Source of the DNA: Bacteroidales bacterium UBA5226
GTDB lineage: Bacteria; Bacteroidota; Bacteroidia; Bacteroidales; UBA932
Assembly: GCA_002409325.1 (NCBI GenBank)
Contig: DHUU01000002.1
Coordinates: forward strand, 1-64,000
DNA length: 64,000 bases
Direction: 5' to 3'
In this document: positions 31,753-40,639 of the stretch, piece after piece
Position numbering within the stretch: position 1 is the stretch's first letter
Layout of the letters: each line of letters opens with the position of its first letter
Notes under the pieces: model-generated
The model's database searches: none
The model's input: the letters and a program-made list of their open reading frames with translations, nothing else
What the model was told of the DNA's origin: nothing
Position numbers and translations under genes: made by a program

Positions 31753-33435
31753 TTACTTCCACATCTTCACTTCCAGGGGAGGGTCGGGCATGTCCGGATC
31801 CAACGGATACATAGGCCTTTCTATGCGTTGGTAGGGGAGTTCCAGCAGGTTCTGGTCTACACCGCCACGTGTAAGGGCCATCATCCAGTCACCCCGCATG
31901 TTGTAAACACTTTCGGGAAGGTAACCGACCTTGATCATGATGATGTCGGCTTCCCGCGGTTTGAAGCCGAGGTTTTCGAAATCGCTTTCGTAGTGGTAGG
32001 GTTTGCGCTTTTGGGTTACTATCACGTGCATGGTGCCGGTTTTGATCACCACCTCTGTATTGGTGTCGCTTTTCCTTATGAATTCGACCGTTCCGCTGAG
32101 CAGAACCGACGGATGGTACCGGTCATCCACCATTGCACCCACATATTCTTCTACTTTAGCGCCAATGCCCGCTGCCAGTGCCTTTTCCACCATTTTTGGT
32201 CCGGGTATGGAAGCGTAAATCAGATTTGGGCCCCGTGGCGAACGTGTAATCCCGGGCGAGCCCTGATCCGGGGAAGAGCTTACTCTTTGGAACGTGCTGA
32301 TGCCTCCGGAAGAGCGGAACTCGGGCCTCTCTAAAAGCCGGGCGAGGGTCCAGGTGACATCTCCCGCCCCTCCGGCCGTTGGATTGTCTCCCATATCACT
32401 GATCATGAAGGGCTTTTTGTTACTTGCCAGTGCTTTTTCCAGGCATTCTTCCAGCGAGGCTGTAGGAGCGATGAAATCGAATTCATGTCTTACATCCCAG
32501 AAGGCACGGGCAAGTTCTCTGGCCGTTTTTTCAACTGCACCCTTGTCGTCACCGGTTACCATCACTACAGCGTGGTTGCGGGGTTCATCGGCCCAGGCAT
32601 ATCCAATCCAGACAGCTGCATCTGTGATGCCTTCCTGAGCTGCAGCAGGAGCTACCCGGGCGTACAGGGATTTGGCCGGTTCTACGCGGGTACTTGTCTT
32701 TTCGCCGGGCAGAAGAATGGGGACTTTCACCCAGGCTTTGTATGCAGGACGTCCTTTGCGCGTTTCCAGCCGTTCCAGCAGGTTGGCCACAGCCCGCCTT
32801 TTTGATTCCATCGCGTCTTCGTGCGGAGCCGTACGGTAGCAGGTAATCAGGTCTGTGTTTTCTGCCAGGCGCAGGGACACATTTCCATGCAGGTCCATAC
32901 AGGTGGATATGAGGGGTTTGTTACCTATGATTTCTTTGATCCTCAGAATCAGGTCTCCTTCCGGGTCATCCAGTCCTTCTACGCTCATAGCCCCGTGGAT
33001 GTCAAAGTACAGGGCATCGTAGGGGAGGTTCTTTTTAAGCTCTTCCAGGGTCTGGCTCACGAGTGATTCATACGTTTCCCTGGTAACGATCCCGCCGGGA
33101 GTTGCCCTGGAATACATAGCCGGCAGCCACTGTGCTTTCTGGCGTAATACAGAATCAGGAGCCAAAAAATCGTACCGGCTGAACACCTCTTCTGCCTTGC
33201 TGATGCTAAAATCCTCTTCTACGGTTCTGGCAGGAGAAAACGTACTGCATTCTATGGCAATCCCTGCAATCCCGATTCTTGGGAGTTGTTTCTGTCGGTT
33301 GCACGCTGTCATAAATAACAGGACCGCTGCAAAACACAGGATCCCCGAATACAGCCTTATCTTTACCCCAAAATCAATGACACCAGAAGGCGCATGAAAG
33401 TTTGGAACTGCAGGTGGAAATGTATTTGTTTTCAT
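31753..33435 (-). CDS. M81 family (MlrC-like) lipoprotein
   Basis: The 560-residue product has lipobox FMTAC (Cys about 45) after an unusually long n-region of about 28 residues. The rest is an M81/MlrC protein: IAGIAIECSTFSPA at the start, DIHGAMSVEGLDDPEGDLI, CMDLHGNVS and YRTAPHEDAMES carry the expected metal-ligand pattern. MlrC is the metallopeptidase of microcystin breakdown; most family members have unknown substrates. ATG 33435 is kept because a near-consensus -7 box lies about 23 nt upstream. Confidence 0.82.
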   Translation of the reverse strand: MKTNTFPPAVPNFHAPSGVIDFGVKIRLYSGILCFAAVLLFMTACNRQKQLPRIGIAGIAIECSTFSPARTVEEDFSISKAEEVFSRYDFLAPDSVLRQKAQWLPAMYSRATPGGIVTRETYESLVSQTLEELKKNLPYDALYFDIHGAMSVEGLDDPEGDLILRIKEIIGNKPLISTCMDLHGNVSLRLAENTDLITCYRTAPHEDAMESKRRAVANLLERLETRKGRPAYKAWVKVPILLPGEKTSTRVEPAKSLYARVAPAAAQEGITDAAVWIGYAWADEPRNHAVVMVTGDDKGAVEKTARELARAFWDVRHEFDFIAPTASLEECLEKALASNKKPFMISDMGDNPTAGGAGDVTWTLARLLERPEFRSSGGISTFQRVSSSPDQGSPGITRSPRGPNLIYASIPGPKMVEKALAAGIGAKVEEYVGAMVDDRYHPSVLLSGTVEFIRKSDTNTEVVIKTGTMHVIVTQKRKPYHYESDFENLGFKPREADIIMIKVGYLPESVYNMRGDWMMALTRGGVDQNLLELPYQRIERPMYPLDPDMPDPPLEVKMWK

Positions 33436-33458
33436 TACAGATTATGAATAATATCAGA

Positions 33459-33466
33459 CGAATTTA
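33459..33466 (-). promoter_or_regulatory. Possible promoter -7 box for the M81 gene
   Basis: TAAATTCG on the minus strand has one mismatch to TAnnTTTG and lies 23 nt before ATG 33435. Confidence 0.35.
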
Positions 33467-33527
33467 AGGATTTTTATCAACCCGGGCAATTCGTTTGCAA
33501 ACCACTAGCTGCAGGCAGTTTTAGTTT

Positions 33528-33535
33528 TATCTTTG
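33528..33535 (+). promoter_or_regulatory. Promoter -7 box for the HI0933 gene, 4 nt from the ATG
   Basis: TATCTTTG ends 4 nt before ATG 33540. The transcript is predicted to be leaderless. Confidence 0.65.
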
Positions 33536-33539
33536 CAGT

Positions 33540-34982
33540 ATGAAAGAAGTGATTGTCATTGGAGCGGGGCCTGCGGGAATGCTGGCTGCCGGTACGGCGG
33601 CCGAAAAAGGCGCACGTGTTGTTTTGCTTGAAAAGATGGAGAAGCCGGGCCGCAAGCTGGCCATCACAGGAAAGGGCCGGTGCAATATTACCAATCTTAA
33701 GAACTGGGAAGATTTCAGCCTTCATGTTCATCCGGTGAACCGGTATTTCAAGCCGGCATTTTATCACTTCACCAGTGAAGATACGGTAGCATTCTTTAAT
33801 GGTATTGGATTGCCCACTGTAGTGGAGCGGGGAACCAGGGTGTACCCGGCTTCCCAAAGGGCATTTGATGTGATAGATGCTCTCAAATCCTGGCTTAAGC
33901 GACTGGGTGTGAATATGATCTGCGGCTGTCAGGTGCTGGAATTCCTGCCTGAAGAAATGCAAATTCAAGTTGCCCACTCTTCCGGTAACTCCTACGTGAG
34001 TTCCGTAAGCAGTTTGACAATAAAGTGCGGAGCTCAGGAAACAAAAGCCTCGGCAAGTGCCCCAGGCAGCACAAAAAACACCAACACACTCACACGGATC
34101 AAAGCGGTGAGAGTCAGGGATTCGCGGGGTGAAGAAAAGCTATTGACTGCAGACCATTTCATTCTGGCCACGGGTGGAAAATCATATCCAGGTACTGGCT
34201 CGACAGGGGACGGCTATACGCTGGCCTCGGCGCTTGGCCATACCATAGAACCGCTCTTTCCAACGCTAACCGCGTTGATGCCTGTGGATTACGACCGGCG
34301 GCTTGAGGGAGTGGAGTTGCGTAATGTCCGGCTGGATCTGTACATAGAAGAAGTGCTGCGGCGATCCGAGGAGGGAGAACTGCTTTTCAGCAACCTGGGG
34401 ATAGAAGGTCCTATTGGGTTTCGCCTGAGCAGGCAGGCAGTGGTAGCTTTGAATAAAGGGCAGCGGGTATCCCTGCATCTGAACCTGAAGCCTGCACTAA
34501 CGCGCGAACAGCTAATGGCGAGATGGGAACGTGAAAAGGACAAGACAAGTGGCGCTAATTCGGTTAATTATTCGTGTGGGGCAGGGAGTAAGATTTCGGG
34601 AAAGAATTCAGTTGGTCAGGGGAGTGGATCTGAAGCTTATCTGTTGAAGCGGTTAAAGGCATATATGCCGGAAACGTTGAGTGGCCCTTTTATAAAATAT
34701 CTGACTTTGAGTAGCTTGCATCCCGTAGATGCCATGATCAGGTGGGTTTTTCCCATTGCTTCCTATGGAGGCTGGGCCCGGGCGGTTGCGACGGCCGGCG
34801 GGATATCTATGAAAGAAGTGGATATGCGTACTATGCGTTCAAAACTAATTGATAACCTGTCGTTTGCAGGTGAAGTCCTGGATCTTGATGCCGACAGTGG
34901 CGGATACAACCTGCAAATCGCGTTTGCTACGGGCAGACTGGCCGGAGGAGGAACCTCAGTGCGGCCTACAGACTCAGCTTAA
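33540..34982 (+). CDS. HI0933-family FAD-dependent oxidoreductase
   Basis: The 480-residue flavoprotein has dinucleotide loop VIGAGPAGMLAAGTAAEKG, GRKLAITGKGRCNITN, and the closing FAD motif FAGEVLDLDADSGGYNLQIAFATG. The reaction of the family (BaiN/HI0933) is uncertain; bile-acid reduction is known for one clade. It is about 60-70 residues longer than typical members because of two Ser/Gly/Asn-rich insertions, at residues about 138-184 and about 333-365. The 3' end overlaps the convergent exonuclease gene by 17 nt. Confidence 0.85.
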   Translation: MKEVIVIGAGPAGMLAAGTAAEKGARVVLLEKMEKPGRKLAITGKGRCNITNLKNWEDFSLHVHPVNRYFKPAFYHFTSEDTVAFFNGIGLPTVVERGTRVYPASQRAFDVIDALKSWLKRLGVNMICGCQVLEFLPEEMQIQVAHSSGNSYVSSVSSLTIKCGAQETKASASAPGSTKNTNTLTRIKAVRVRDSRGEEKLLTADHFILATGGKSYPGTGSTGDGYTLASALGHTIEPLFPTLTALMPVDYDRRLEGVELRNVRLDLYIEEVLRRSEEGELLFSNLGIEGPIGFRLSRQAVVALNKGQRVSLHLNLKPALTREQLMARWEREKDKTSGANSVNYSCGAGSKISGKNSVGQGSGSEAYLLKRLKAYMPETLSGPFIKYLTLSSLHPVDAMIRWVFPIASYGGWARAVATAGGISMKEVDMRTMRSKLIDNLSFAGEVLDLDADSGGYNLQIAFATGRLAGGGTSVRPTDSA

Positions 34983-35727
34983 TTTCAGTCAGGACTTTTT
35001 TGGTGTCCAGGGTGAAGTCGCCTTTCATTATCCAGTCGTAGTAGGAGGGCTCTGACTGCAGGACCTCTTTGACGCTCCGGCCTTTGTGTTTGCCAAAGTT
35101 GATTACGGGTTCTTCCTTTTCATCGAGCACTATGCGGCCGGCATAATCCAGGTTGCGGTTTCTGGTAGAAAAATCGGAGAGGAAGTTTATGTCGTTATTC
35201 AGATCATCGGGGTAACGGTCCAGCTGGGCTTCAAGAATTTCCATTGTAGCAATGGTGTCGGCTTCTGCGCTGTGGGCATTGTCCAGGTTTTTGCCGCAGT
35301 AAAACCGGTAAGCTGCAGTAAGCGTACGTTGCTCCATTTTATGGAAAATATTTTGTACGTCTATGAGTTTGCGTTTGCGGAAGTTAAAGTCGATTCCGGC
35401 CCTGAGAAACTCTTCCGATAGCATGGGAACATCAAATTTTATGGAATTATAGCCCACTATATCACAGCCTTCCATCATTTTGGCTAGTGATTTGGCAAGT
35501 TCTCTGAAAGTGGGTTCATTCGCCACATCTTCGTTAGAAATACCATGTATTGCTTGTGCTTCAGGAGAAATGGGTATGGTGGGATTGATACGCCGTGTCT
35601 TGATTTCTCGTGTCCCGTCCAGATTCAGTTTAAGAACGCAAATTTCAATAATTCTGTCAGTTGCCACATTCAGGCCAGTCGTTTCCAGATCCAGGAACAG
35701 GATGGGTCTTTTAAGGTTGAGTTTCAT
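34966..35727 (-). CDS. 3'-5' exonuclease, DnaQ/DEDDh family
   Basis: The 253-residue protein has ExoI LFLDLETTGLN, a middle NSIKFDVPML (ExoII-like) and NAHSAEADT (ExoIII, DEDDh type). The C-terminal part contains NFGKHKGRSVKEV. It resembles DNA polymerase III epsilon-like nucleases, though it could be a general DNA or RNA exonuclease. The frame is open to 35832, but ATG 35727 opens the conserved domain and follows a -7 box by 23 nt. Confidence 0.85.
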   Translation of the reverse strand: MKLNLKRPILFLDLETTGLNVATDRIIEICVLKLNLDGTREIKTRRINPTIPISPEAQAIHGISNEDVANEPTFRELAKSLAKMMEGCDIVGYNSIKFDVPMLSEEFLRAGIDFNFRKRKLIDVQNIFHKMEQRTLTAAYRFYCGKNLDNAHSAEADTIATMEILEAQLDRYPDDLNNDINFLSDFSTRNRNLDYAGRIVLDEKEEPVINFGKHKGRSVKEVLQSEPSYYDWIMKGDFTLDTKKVLTEIKLSL

Positions 35728-35750
35728 TTTATTTTGGACTATTTGAGATA

Positions 35751-35758
35751 CAAAAGTA
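35751..35758 (-). promoter_or_regulatory. Promoter -7 box for the exonuclease gene
   Basis: TACTTTTG on the minus strand lies 23 nt before ATG 35727. Confidence 0.55.
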
Positions 35759-35798
35759 CAAAAAAACATGGAGTTTACTCTTGCCGTGGCCACAAAGA

Positions 35799-35909
35799 CC
35801 GCGCAGTGTTGATTTATAATGTTGGTTAACAACGTTATACAGAAAAAGCTCCCCGGGGGAGCTTTTTTACTAAATTTCTGTTATACAGGTCAATGCATCA
35901 AGAGTACTC
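35799..35909. repeat. Decayed copy E of the 113-bp palindromic element
   Basis: The left end CCGCGCAGTGTT (35799-35810) and the right part CAATGCATCAAGAGT match the family. The right end has lost the GCGCGG core. The central stem AAAAAGCTCCCC/GGGGAGCTTTTT (35843-35854 with 35856-35867) is intact and followed by T residues. It lies 5 nt beyond the dnaN stop codon and probably acts as its terminator. Confidence 0.7.
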
Positions 35910-35914
35910 AGCTT

Positions 35915-37039
35915 TCACTGGGTGATCATCATGGGCATGAGCAGGGCGCAGATTTCTTCGTTCTCGGGTTCTGTGTAGATGGGTGTGATCAGGCCTACCC
36001 GGGAGGGATCGCTCAGGGCAATGTTGACCTCGGTGCAGGGCAGATTGGCCAGAATCTCGGCCAAGAATACAGATTTGAAGCCCATTTCTATGGCGGGGCC
36101 GTCGTACTGGCAAGTGATCCGCTCCTGGGCAGCTATGCGGAATTCAACGTCCTGGGCCGAAACAAATATCTGATTGGCAGAAAAGAGCAGTCTGATGAGG
36201 TTGGTGGCCTGGTTGGCGCATACGCTTACACGGCGTACAGCGTTCATTAGTTCAACCCGGTCTGCCACAATGTTGTTGGGGTTGCTCTGAGGAATGACGC
36301 TCCTGTAGGCGGGGTAATTGCCTTCTACAAGGCGGCAAGTCATACGGTAGGAACCAAAATTGAAGAAGGCGTTTGTTTTGTCAAAGGATATGGTTACAAC
36401 ATCTTCTACCTTTACGAGCAGGTTTTTGAGTATGTTGGCCGGCTTTTTGGGCAGGATAAAAGAAGCGTCTTCCGTTGATTTGACATCGGGCCGGGTATAG
36501 CATATGAGTTTGTGTGAATCCGAGGCTACCAGGTTGGCTGCATCTGTTTTCAGGTCAAAGAAGATACCGTTCATCACAGGGCGCAGTTCCTCATCGCCTG
36601 TTGCATAGAGGGTACGGTTGATGCCCTCGAGTAAAACGTCCGGTGAGAAAGTGATGGACAGGTTTTCGTTCGGTTCCCTGGCAACCGGGTAATCTTCTGC
36701 CGGGAAGCCGGGAACCTGGAATTTGCCCGTGGCCCAGGTGAATTCAATGATATTCTGTTCTTTGTTGAATGCAAAAGTCAGGGGTTGTTCCGGAAATTCT
36801 TTTAGGGAATCTGTCAGGATACGGGCAGGTATGGCTACGCTACCTTGTTCCATCACGTTCTCTATTGGCATGGTGGTGTGTAAGGTGGTTTCCAGATCCG
36901 AGGCCGTAATGGTGAGGGAATCCCCGGTCAGGTTAAACAGGAAATTGTCCAGTATGGGCAACGTATTCTTGGAAGCGATAACCCTGCTTACGGATTGCAG
37001 TCTTCCCAACAATTCTGAGCTTGATACAACAAATTTCAT
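35915..37039 (-). CDS. dnaN: DNA polymerase III beta subunit (sliding clamp)
   Basis: At 374 residues it has the family length. The three-domain clamp pattern is recognisable: MKFVVSSSELLGRLQSVSRVIASKNTLPILDNFLF at the start (read as separate strands), GDEELRPVMNGIFFDL in the middle and LLMPMMITQ at the end. It encircles DNA and tethers polymerases. It has its own promoter just downstream of the lpxB-ogt stop and ends at repeat copy E. dnaA and recF are not adjacent. Confidence 0.95.
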   Translation of the reverse strand: MKFVVSSSELLGRLQSVSRVIASKNTLPILDNFLFNLTGDSLTITASDLETTLHTTMPIENVMEQGSVAIPARILTDSLKEFPEQPLTFAFNKEQNIIEFTWATGKFQVPGFPAEDYPVAREPNENLSITFSPDVLLEGINRTLYATGDEELRPVMNGIFFDLKTDAANLVASDSHKLICYTRPDVKSTEDASFILPKKPANILKNLLVKVEDVVTISFDKTNAFFNFGSYRMTCRLVEGNYPAYRSVIPQSNPNNIVADRVELMNAVRRVSVCANQATNLIRLLFSANQIFVSAQDVEFRIAAQERITCQYDGPAIEMGFKSVFLAEILANLPCTEVNIALSDPSRVGLITPIYTEPENEEICALLMPMMITQ

Positions 37040-37058
37040 AGGTCAATATTTTATCTTA

Positions 37059-37066
37059 CAAATATA
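37059..37066 (-). promoter_or_regulatory. Promoter -7 box for dnaN
   Basis: TATATTTG on the minus strand lies 19 nt before ATG 37039. It directly abuts the lpxB-ogt stop codon (37067-37069). Confidence 0.6.
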
Positions 37067-38680
37067 CTAAAAAAGTGCGTTGGAAGATTCAGGTGCATAG
37101 GATTTTTCCATGCCCAGAAGCTTCTGCTTGCGCCCCAGTCCCGAGGCATATCCTACCAGTGATCCGTCTGCCCCGATAACGCGATGGCAGGGAATTACTA
37201 TGGCAAAGGGGTTGGCGTTGCTTGCCTGTCCCACAGCGCGCGCGGCTTTAGGGTTGCCAGTCATGCGGGCCAGTTCCGAGTAAGATACGGTAGTGCCGTA
37301 AGGGATTTTTCTAAGATTCTCCCATACGGCTTTTTGGAAATCGGTGCCTTCAATCTGCAACGGCAAATCAAAGCTACGGCGCGTTCCCTTGAAGTATTCG
37401 TCCAGCTGTTCCAGGGCCAGCAACAGGATAGGGGGTTTGTTTTCTTCCGGGTCCATGGGCTCTCCACTTTTGTAAAAACCTTTCAGGTTGGAATTGTCTT
37501 CGAATTCACAGGCGGTGATTTCTTCAAACTCGTTTGCCGAGATATAAAAGTTGCCCAGCGGGGTGGTGGTGTAAACCCTGAACCGCGGCACTTTGTGACC
37601 ACCGGTAAGCAGAACGTACATATGGCGGGCAATGCGCTCTGTAGCTCCGTCCATTCCCAGGATCCTTCCCAGACGCTTGTAATCTGCCAGAACGCTCCTT
37701 CGCTTCTGGCGTCCTTTGAGCAGCAGGCGCAGTTCTTCTTCCATCCGCTCCGGATTGCAATCCTTTTGTATGAGTTCACGGACCGAGGTCTTCTCCAGGA
37801 TCAGGTTGGGCAGGGAGATGTGCTTCACTTTGATGATGAGCCGGGCAATGGCTACAGAGAGCGGATTGCCTCCGTAGCATACCACCTGGGGGCAATTAAG
37901 CAATGCTGCCTCGAGCGTGGCAGTACCGCTGGTGATAAGCGCCGCCTCGGCCTGTTGTAAAATCTGGTGTGTGTGGCCGTACATCACGCGCACCGGCAGG
38001 TCTTTGAGGATGTAGTCGTATACGGTAGTGGGGATGGAGGGCGTTGCAGCAACGATCCACTGGTAATCTCTGAATTTATTGATGATCTGCCTGGCGCGCG
38101 GAAGCAGAAAATTGATTTCGTTCAGGCGGCTTCCCGGGAGGATAGCCAGTACCGGTTCCGGTCCGATTTTATACTTCTTGCCGAAAACATCGGGCGGATC
38201 AGCTTTTTCCAGTGTATCTGCCAGGTTGTCAAGAACCGGATTTCCAAGGTAGACCGCATTGATCTTTTTTGAAGCAAAGTAGTCCACCTCAAAGGGGAAG
38301 ATGACATAGAGCCGGGTAACATACTTTCGAATAGCCCTTACACGGTATTCCCGGGTGGCCCAAACTTTTGGGGCAATATAGTACAACGTTTTGATTCCAT
38401 GGCGGGATGCGAACCTTGCCATCGGAAGGTTGAATCCCGGGTAATCCACCAGGATGAGGGCGTCGGGGCTGTATTCAAGGAGTTCTTTCCTGCAGCGGCG
38501 GAATTCCTTTATGTGCGTGCCCAGGGATGCGGCAACTTCTGCAAATCCCATTACAGAGGACCTGGTGCCCGGGCCTCTGTATTTGAACTCGGCCAGGGGA
38601 TCTGCTTCTGCAAGAGCCTGCATAAGCTTTTTGGCGTATAGATCGCCGGAAACTTCTCCTGCAATTACAAAATATCGCAT
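37067..38680 (-). CDS. lpxB: Fusion: lipid-A-disaccharide synthase + O6-alkylguanine-DNA alkyltransferase
   Basis: The uninterrupted 537-residue frame encodes two complete enzymes. Residues 1-365 are LpxB (GEVSGDLYAKKLMQAL, YYIAPKVWATREYR, ILPGSRLNEI, TSGTATLEAALL), the peripheral membrane transferase making lipid A disaccharide. Residues about 367-527 are an Ogt/MGMT (FRVYTTTPLGNFYI, DFQKAVWENLRKIPYGTTVSY, active-site PCHRV with Cys498), which repairs alkylated guanine in DNA. The junction (near 37585) has no stop and no obvious internal start. The gene begins 6 nt after surE. A fusion of lipid A synthesis and DNA repair is unexpected. It could yield one bifunctional protein or be cleaved. 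Confidence 0.88.
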   Translation of the reverse strand: MRYFVIAGEVSGDLYAKKLMQALAEADPLAEFKYRGPGTRSSVMGFAEVAASLGTHIKEFRRCRKELLEYSPDALILVDYPGFNLPMARFASRHGIKTLYYIAPKVWATREYRVRAIRKYVTRLYVIFPFEVDYFASKKINAVYLGNPVLDNLADTLEKADPPDVFGKKYKIGPEPVLAILPGSRLNEINFLLPRARQIINKFRDYQWIVAATPSIPTTVYDYILKDLPVRVMYGHTHQILQQAEAALITSGTATLEAALLNCPQVVCYGGNPLSVAIARLIIKVKHISLPNLILEKTSVRELIQKDCNPERMEEELRLLLKGRQKRRSVLADYKRLGRILGMDGATERIARHMYVLLTGGHKVPRFRVYTTTPLGNFYISANEFEEITACEFEDNSNLKGFYKSGEPMDPEENKPPILLLALEQLDEYFKGTRRSFDLPLQIEGTDFQKAVWENLRKIPYGTTVSYSELARMTGNPKAARAVGQASNANPFAIVIPCHRVIGADGSLVGYASGLGRKQKLLGMEKSYAPESSNALF

Positions 38681-38686
38681 CTTACT

Positions 38687-39487
38687 TTATGTTTCCCTAT
38701 CCCGGGTAAGGTCTTTCCACACTTCTTTCAGGCGCTCCAGCTCGGGATAGTTTGTATTGTCAATTTTATGTGGAACTATGGTTACATAATGTTGTTCAAG
38801 AAGGTTATGGTCGCACTCGGGTTCGTTGGGTTCAAGGTTTTCGTATTCACCTACCATCCAGTAGTAGGGATGGCCGTAGGGGTCCATCCTGGTTTCAATT
38901 TCCTTGATCCAGGCCCCCATCCCGAACCGGCACAGACGGATTCCACGGATCTCGTCTATGCTTCCCTGGGGTATGTTCACGTTAACATACGTAAAAGGAG
39001 CGGGGGGAGATTCAATGAACTTTTCGATGATCTGCTTCCCGTAATATATGCTGGCGGAGAAATCGGCGTTGGCGTGGTGGTCGTTCAGGCTGAAGGCCAG
39101 GGAAGGGATTTTGTACAGTGCCCCTTCGCGTGTGGCGGCCAGGGTTCCCGAGTACAGAACAGCAGAAGAACCGTTGAATCCGTGATTGATCCCAGACAGC
39201 AGCAGGTCCGGGCGGCGGGTGTCAAAGAGCAGGTTCAGTGCCATTTTCACACAATCTACAGGGGTACCGGAACAGTAATACCTTTGTATGCCTTTTTCAG
39301 GGAATCCGTCGGGATTCCCGACGGGAACCATCCGCAGCAGTTTACCAATGCTGACGGCGTTGGACATGGCGCTTTGGGGATACTGTGGAGCGACTATTGT
39401 GATATCACCAAATTGGCGGGCCATTTCTATGAGAGCCTGAAGCCCTTTGGAAGTATACCCGTCGTCGTTGGTTATCAGTATATGCAT
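38687..39487 (-). CDS. surE: 5'/3'-nucleotidase SurE
   Basis: The 266-residue protein begins MHILITNDDGYTSKGL (metal-binding Asp pair) and has SGINHGFN and YSGTLAATREGAL, as in SurE. It dephosphorylates nucleoside monophosphates. ATG 39487 is fixed by the conserved start. A -7 box ends 6 nt upstream, so the leader is almost absent. The downstream lpxB fusion starts 6 nt after the stop, forming a two-gene operon. Confidence 0.93.
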   Translation of the reverse strand: MHILITNDDGYTSKGLQALIEMARQFGDITIVAPQYPQSAMSNAVSIGKLLRMVPVGNPDGFPEKGIQRYYCSGTPVDCVKMALNLLFDTRRPDLLLSGINHGFNGSSAVLYSGTLAATREGALYKIPSLAFSLNDHHANADFSASIYYGKQIIEKFIESPPAPFTYVNVNIPQGSIDEIRGIRLCRFGMGAWIKEIETRMDPYGHPYYWMVGEYENLEPNEPECDHNLLEQHYVTIVPHKIDNTNYPELERLKEVWKDLTRDRET

Positions 39488-39493
39488 AATTTG

Positions 39494-39501
39494 CAAATTT
39501 A
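39494..39501 (-). promoter_or_regulatory. Promoter -7 box for surE-lpxB, 6 nt from the ATG
   Basis: TAAATTTG on the minus strand ends 6 nt before ATG 39487. Confidence 0.55.
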
Positions 39502-39533
39502 ATGATTTTTTTTGAGCTTTTCGCTTCATATAT

Positions 39534-39541
39534 TAACTTTG
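39534..39541 (+). promoter_or_regulatory. Promoter -7 box for gapA
   Basis: TAACTTTG lies 28 nt before ATG 39570. The leader is A-rich (AAACAAAACAAAAAAT), as is common for strongly expressed Bacteroidota genes. Confidence 0.6.
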
Positions 39542-39569
39542 CATTTGATTTTAAAACAAAACAAAAAAT

Positions 39570-40574
39570 ATGAATAAGATTAAAGTGGGAATTAACGGCT
39601 TTGGCCGTATTGGACGGTTGGTTTTCCGGGCCGCCCAGGACATTAACAACATAGAAATAGTTGGTATAAATGACCTGATAAGCGTTGATTACATTGCTTA
39701 TATGCTCAGGTATGATACCGTCCACGGGCAATTCCAGGGCACTATTGAAGTGAAGGACGGTATGCTGGTTGTAAATGGCAAATCCATCCGCGTTACGTCA
39801 GAGAAAGAACCAGCCAATCTGAAATGGAATGAAGTAGAGGCAGAGTACGTAGTGGAATCGACCGGTCTTTTCCTGACAAAGGAAAAAGCACAGGCACATA
39901 TAGACGCCGGGGCAAAACGTGTGGTGATGTCTGCTCCTTCAAAGGATGATACCCCCATGTTTGTATATGGTGTCAACCACAAGCTTTACAAGGGCGAACC
40001 TGTTATTTCCAACGCATCCTGTACAACAAACTGCCTGGCCCCCCTTGCCAAGGTTCTGAACGATAAATTTGGGATCGTGGAAGGACTTATGACAACAGTT
40101 CATGCCATTACAGCCACCCAGAAAACAGTGGACGGACCTTCTGCCAAGGATTGGAGAGGCGGACGCGCCGCAGCTGCCAACATCATTCCTTCTTCCACGG
40201 GTGCGGCCAAAGCGGTGGGAAAAGTAATCCCCCAGTTGAACGGCAAGCTTACCGGAATGTCATTCCGCGTTCCCACCGTTAACGTTTCTGTTGTGGACCT
40301 GACCTGCCGTCTTGAAAAACCAGCCAGCTACGATGAAATCAAGGCTGCCATGAAAGAAGCTTCCGAGGGTGAAATGAAAGGCATCATGGGTTATACTGAA
40401 GATGCCGTGGTTTCTTCCGATTTCATACACGATTCCCGTACATCTATTTTTGATGCCGGAGCCGGTATTTATCTCAATCCGAATTTTGTGAAAGTGGTTT
40501 CCTGGTATGACAATGAATGGGGTTATTCGTGCAAGATCATGGAAATGATCCGGCACATGGCTACTGTAAAATAA
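39570..40574 (+). CDS. gapA: Glyceraldehyde-3-phosphate dehydrogenase, type I
   Basis: The 334-residue enzyme has the NAD-binding start KVGINGFGRIGRLVFRAA, catalytic Cys151 in SNASCTTNCLAPL, and SWYDNEWGYS near the end. It oxidises glyceraldehyde 3-phosphate with phosphate and NAD in glycolysis. It is monocistronic, between its own promoter and a strong terminator. Confidence 0.96.
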   Translation: MNKIKVGINGFGRIGRLVFRAAQDINNIEIVGINDLISVDYIAYMLRYDTVHGQFQGTIEVKDGMLVVNGKSIRVTSEKEPANLKWNEVEAEYVVESTGLFLTKEKAQAHIDAGAKRVVMSAPSKDDTPMFVYGVNHKLYKGEPVISNASCTTNCLAPLAKVLNDKFGIVEGLMTTVHAITATQKTVDGPSAKDWRGGRAAAANIIPSSTGAAKAVGKVIPQLNGKLTGMSFRVPTVNVSVVDLTCRLEKPASYDEIKAAMKEASEGEMKGIMGYTEDAVVSSDFIHDSRTSIFDAGAGIYLNPNFVKVVSWYDNEWGYSCKIMEMIRHMATVK

Positions 40575-40594
40575 CAAACTTACAGCTATCTTTA

Positions 40595-40629
40595 CCGGGT
40601 GTTTTCTCAGGAAAACATCCGGTTTTTTT
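40595..40629 (+). terminator. Intrinsic terminator of gapA
   Basis: A 12-bp stem (40595-40606 with 40611-40622, one G-T pair) with a TCAG loop is followed by seven Ts. The last T overlaps the -7 box of the next gene. Confidence 0.9.
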
Positions 40630-40636
40630 ATATTTG
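40629..40636 (+). promoter_or_regulatory. Promoter -7 box for the glycosyltransferase gene, 3 nt from the ATG
   Basis: TATATTTG ends 3 nt before ATG 40640. Leaderless transcription is predicted. The box begins in the T tract of the gapA terminator. Confidence 0.6.
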
Positions 40637-40639
40637 CGT

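Noticed and set aside
37067..38680. LpxB-Ogt fusion as a simple frameshift artefact
   Set aside because: Both domains are in the same frame and both are intact to their ends. Only a missed stop codon, not a frameshift, could create it, and that remains a listed refutation.
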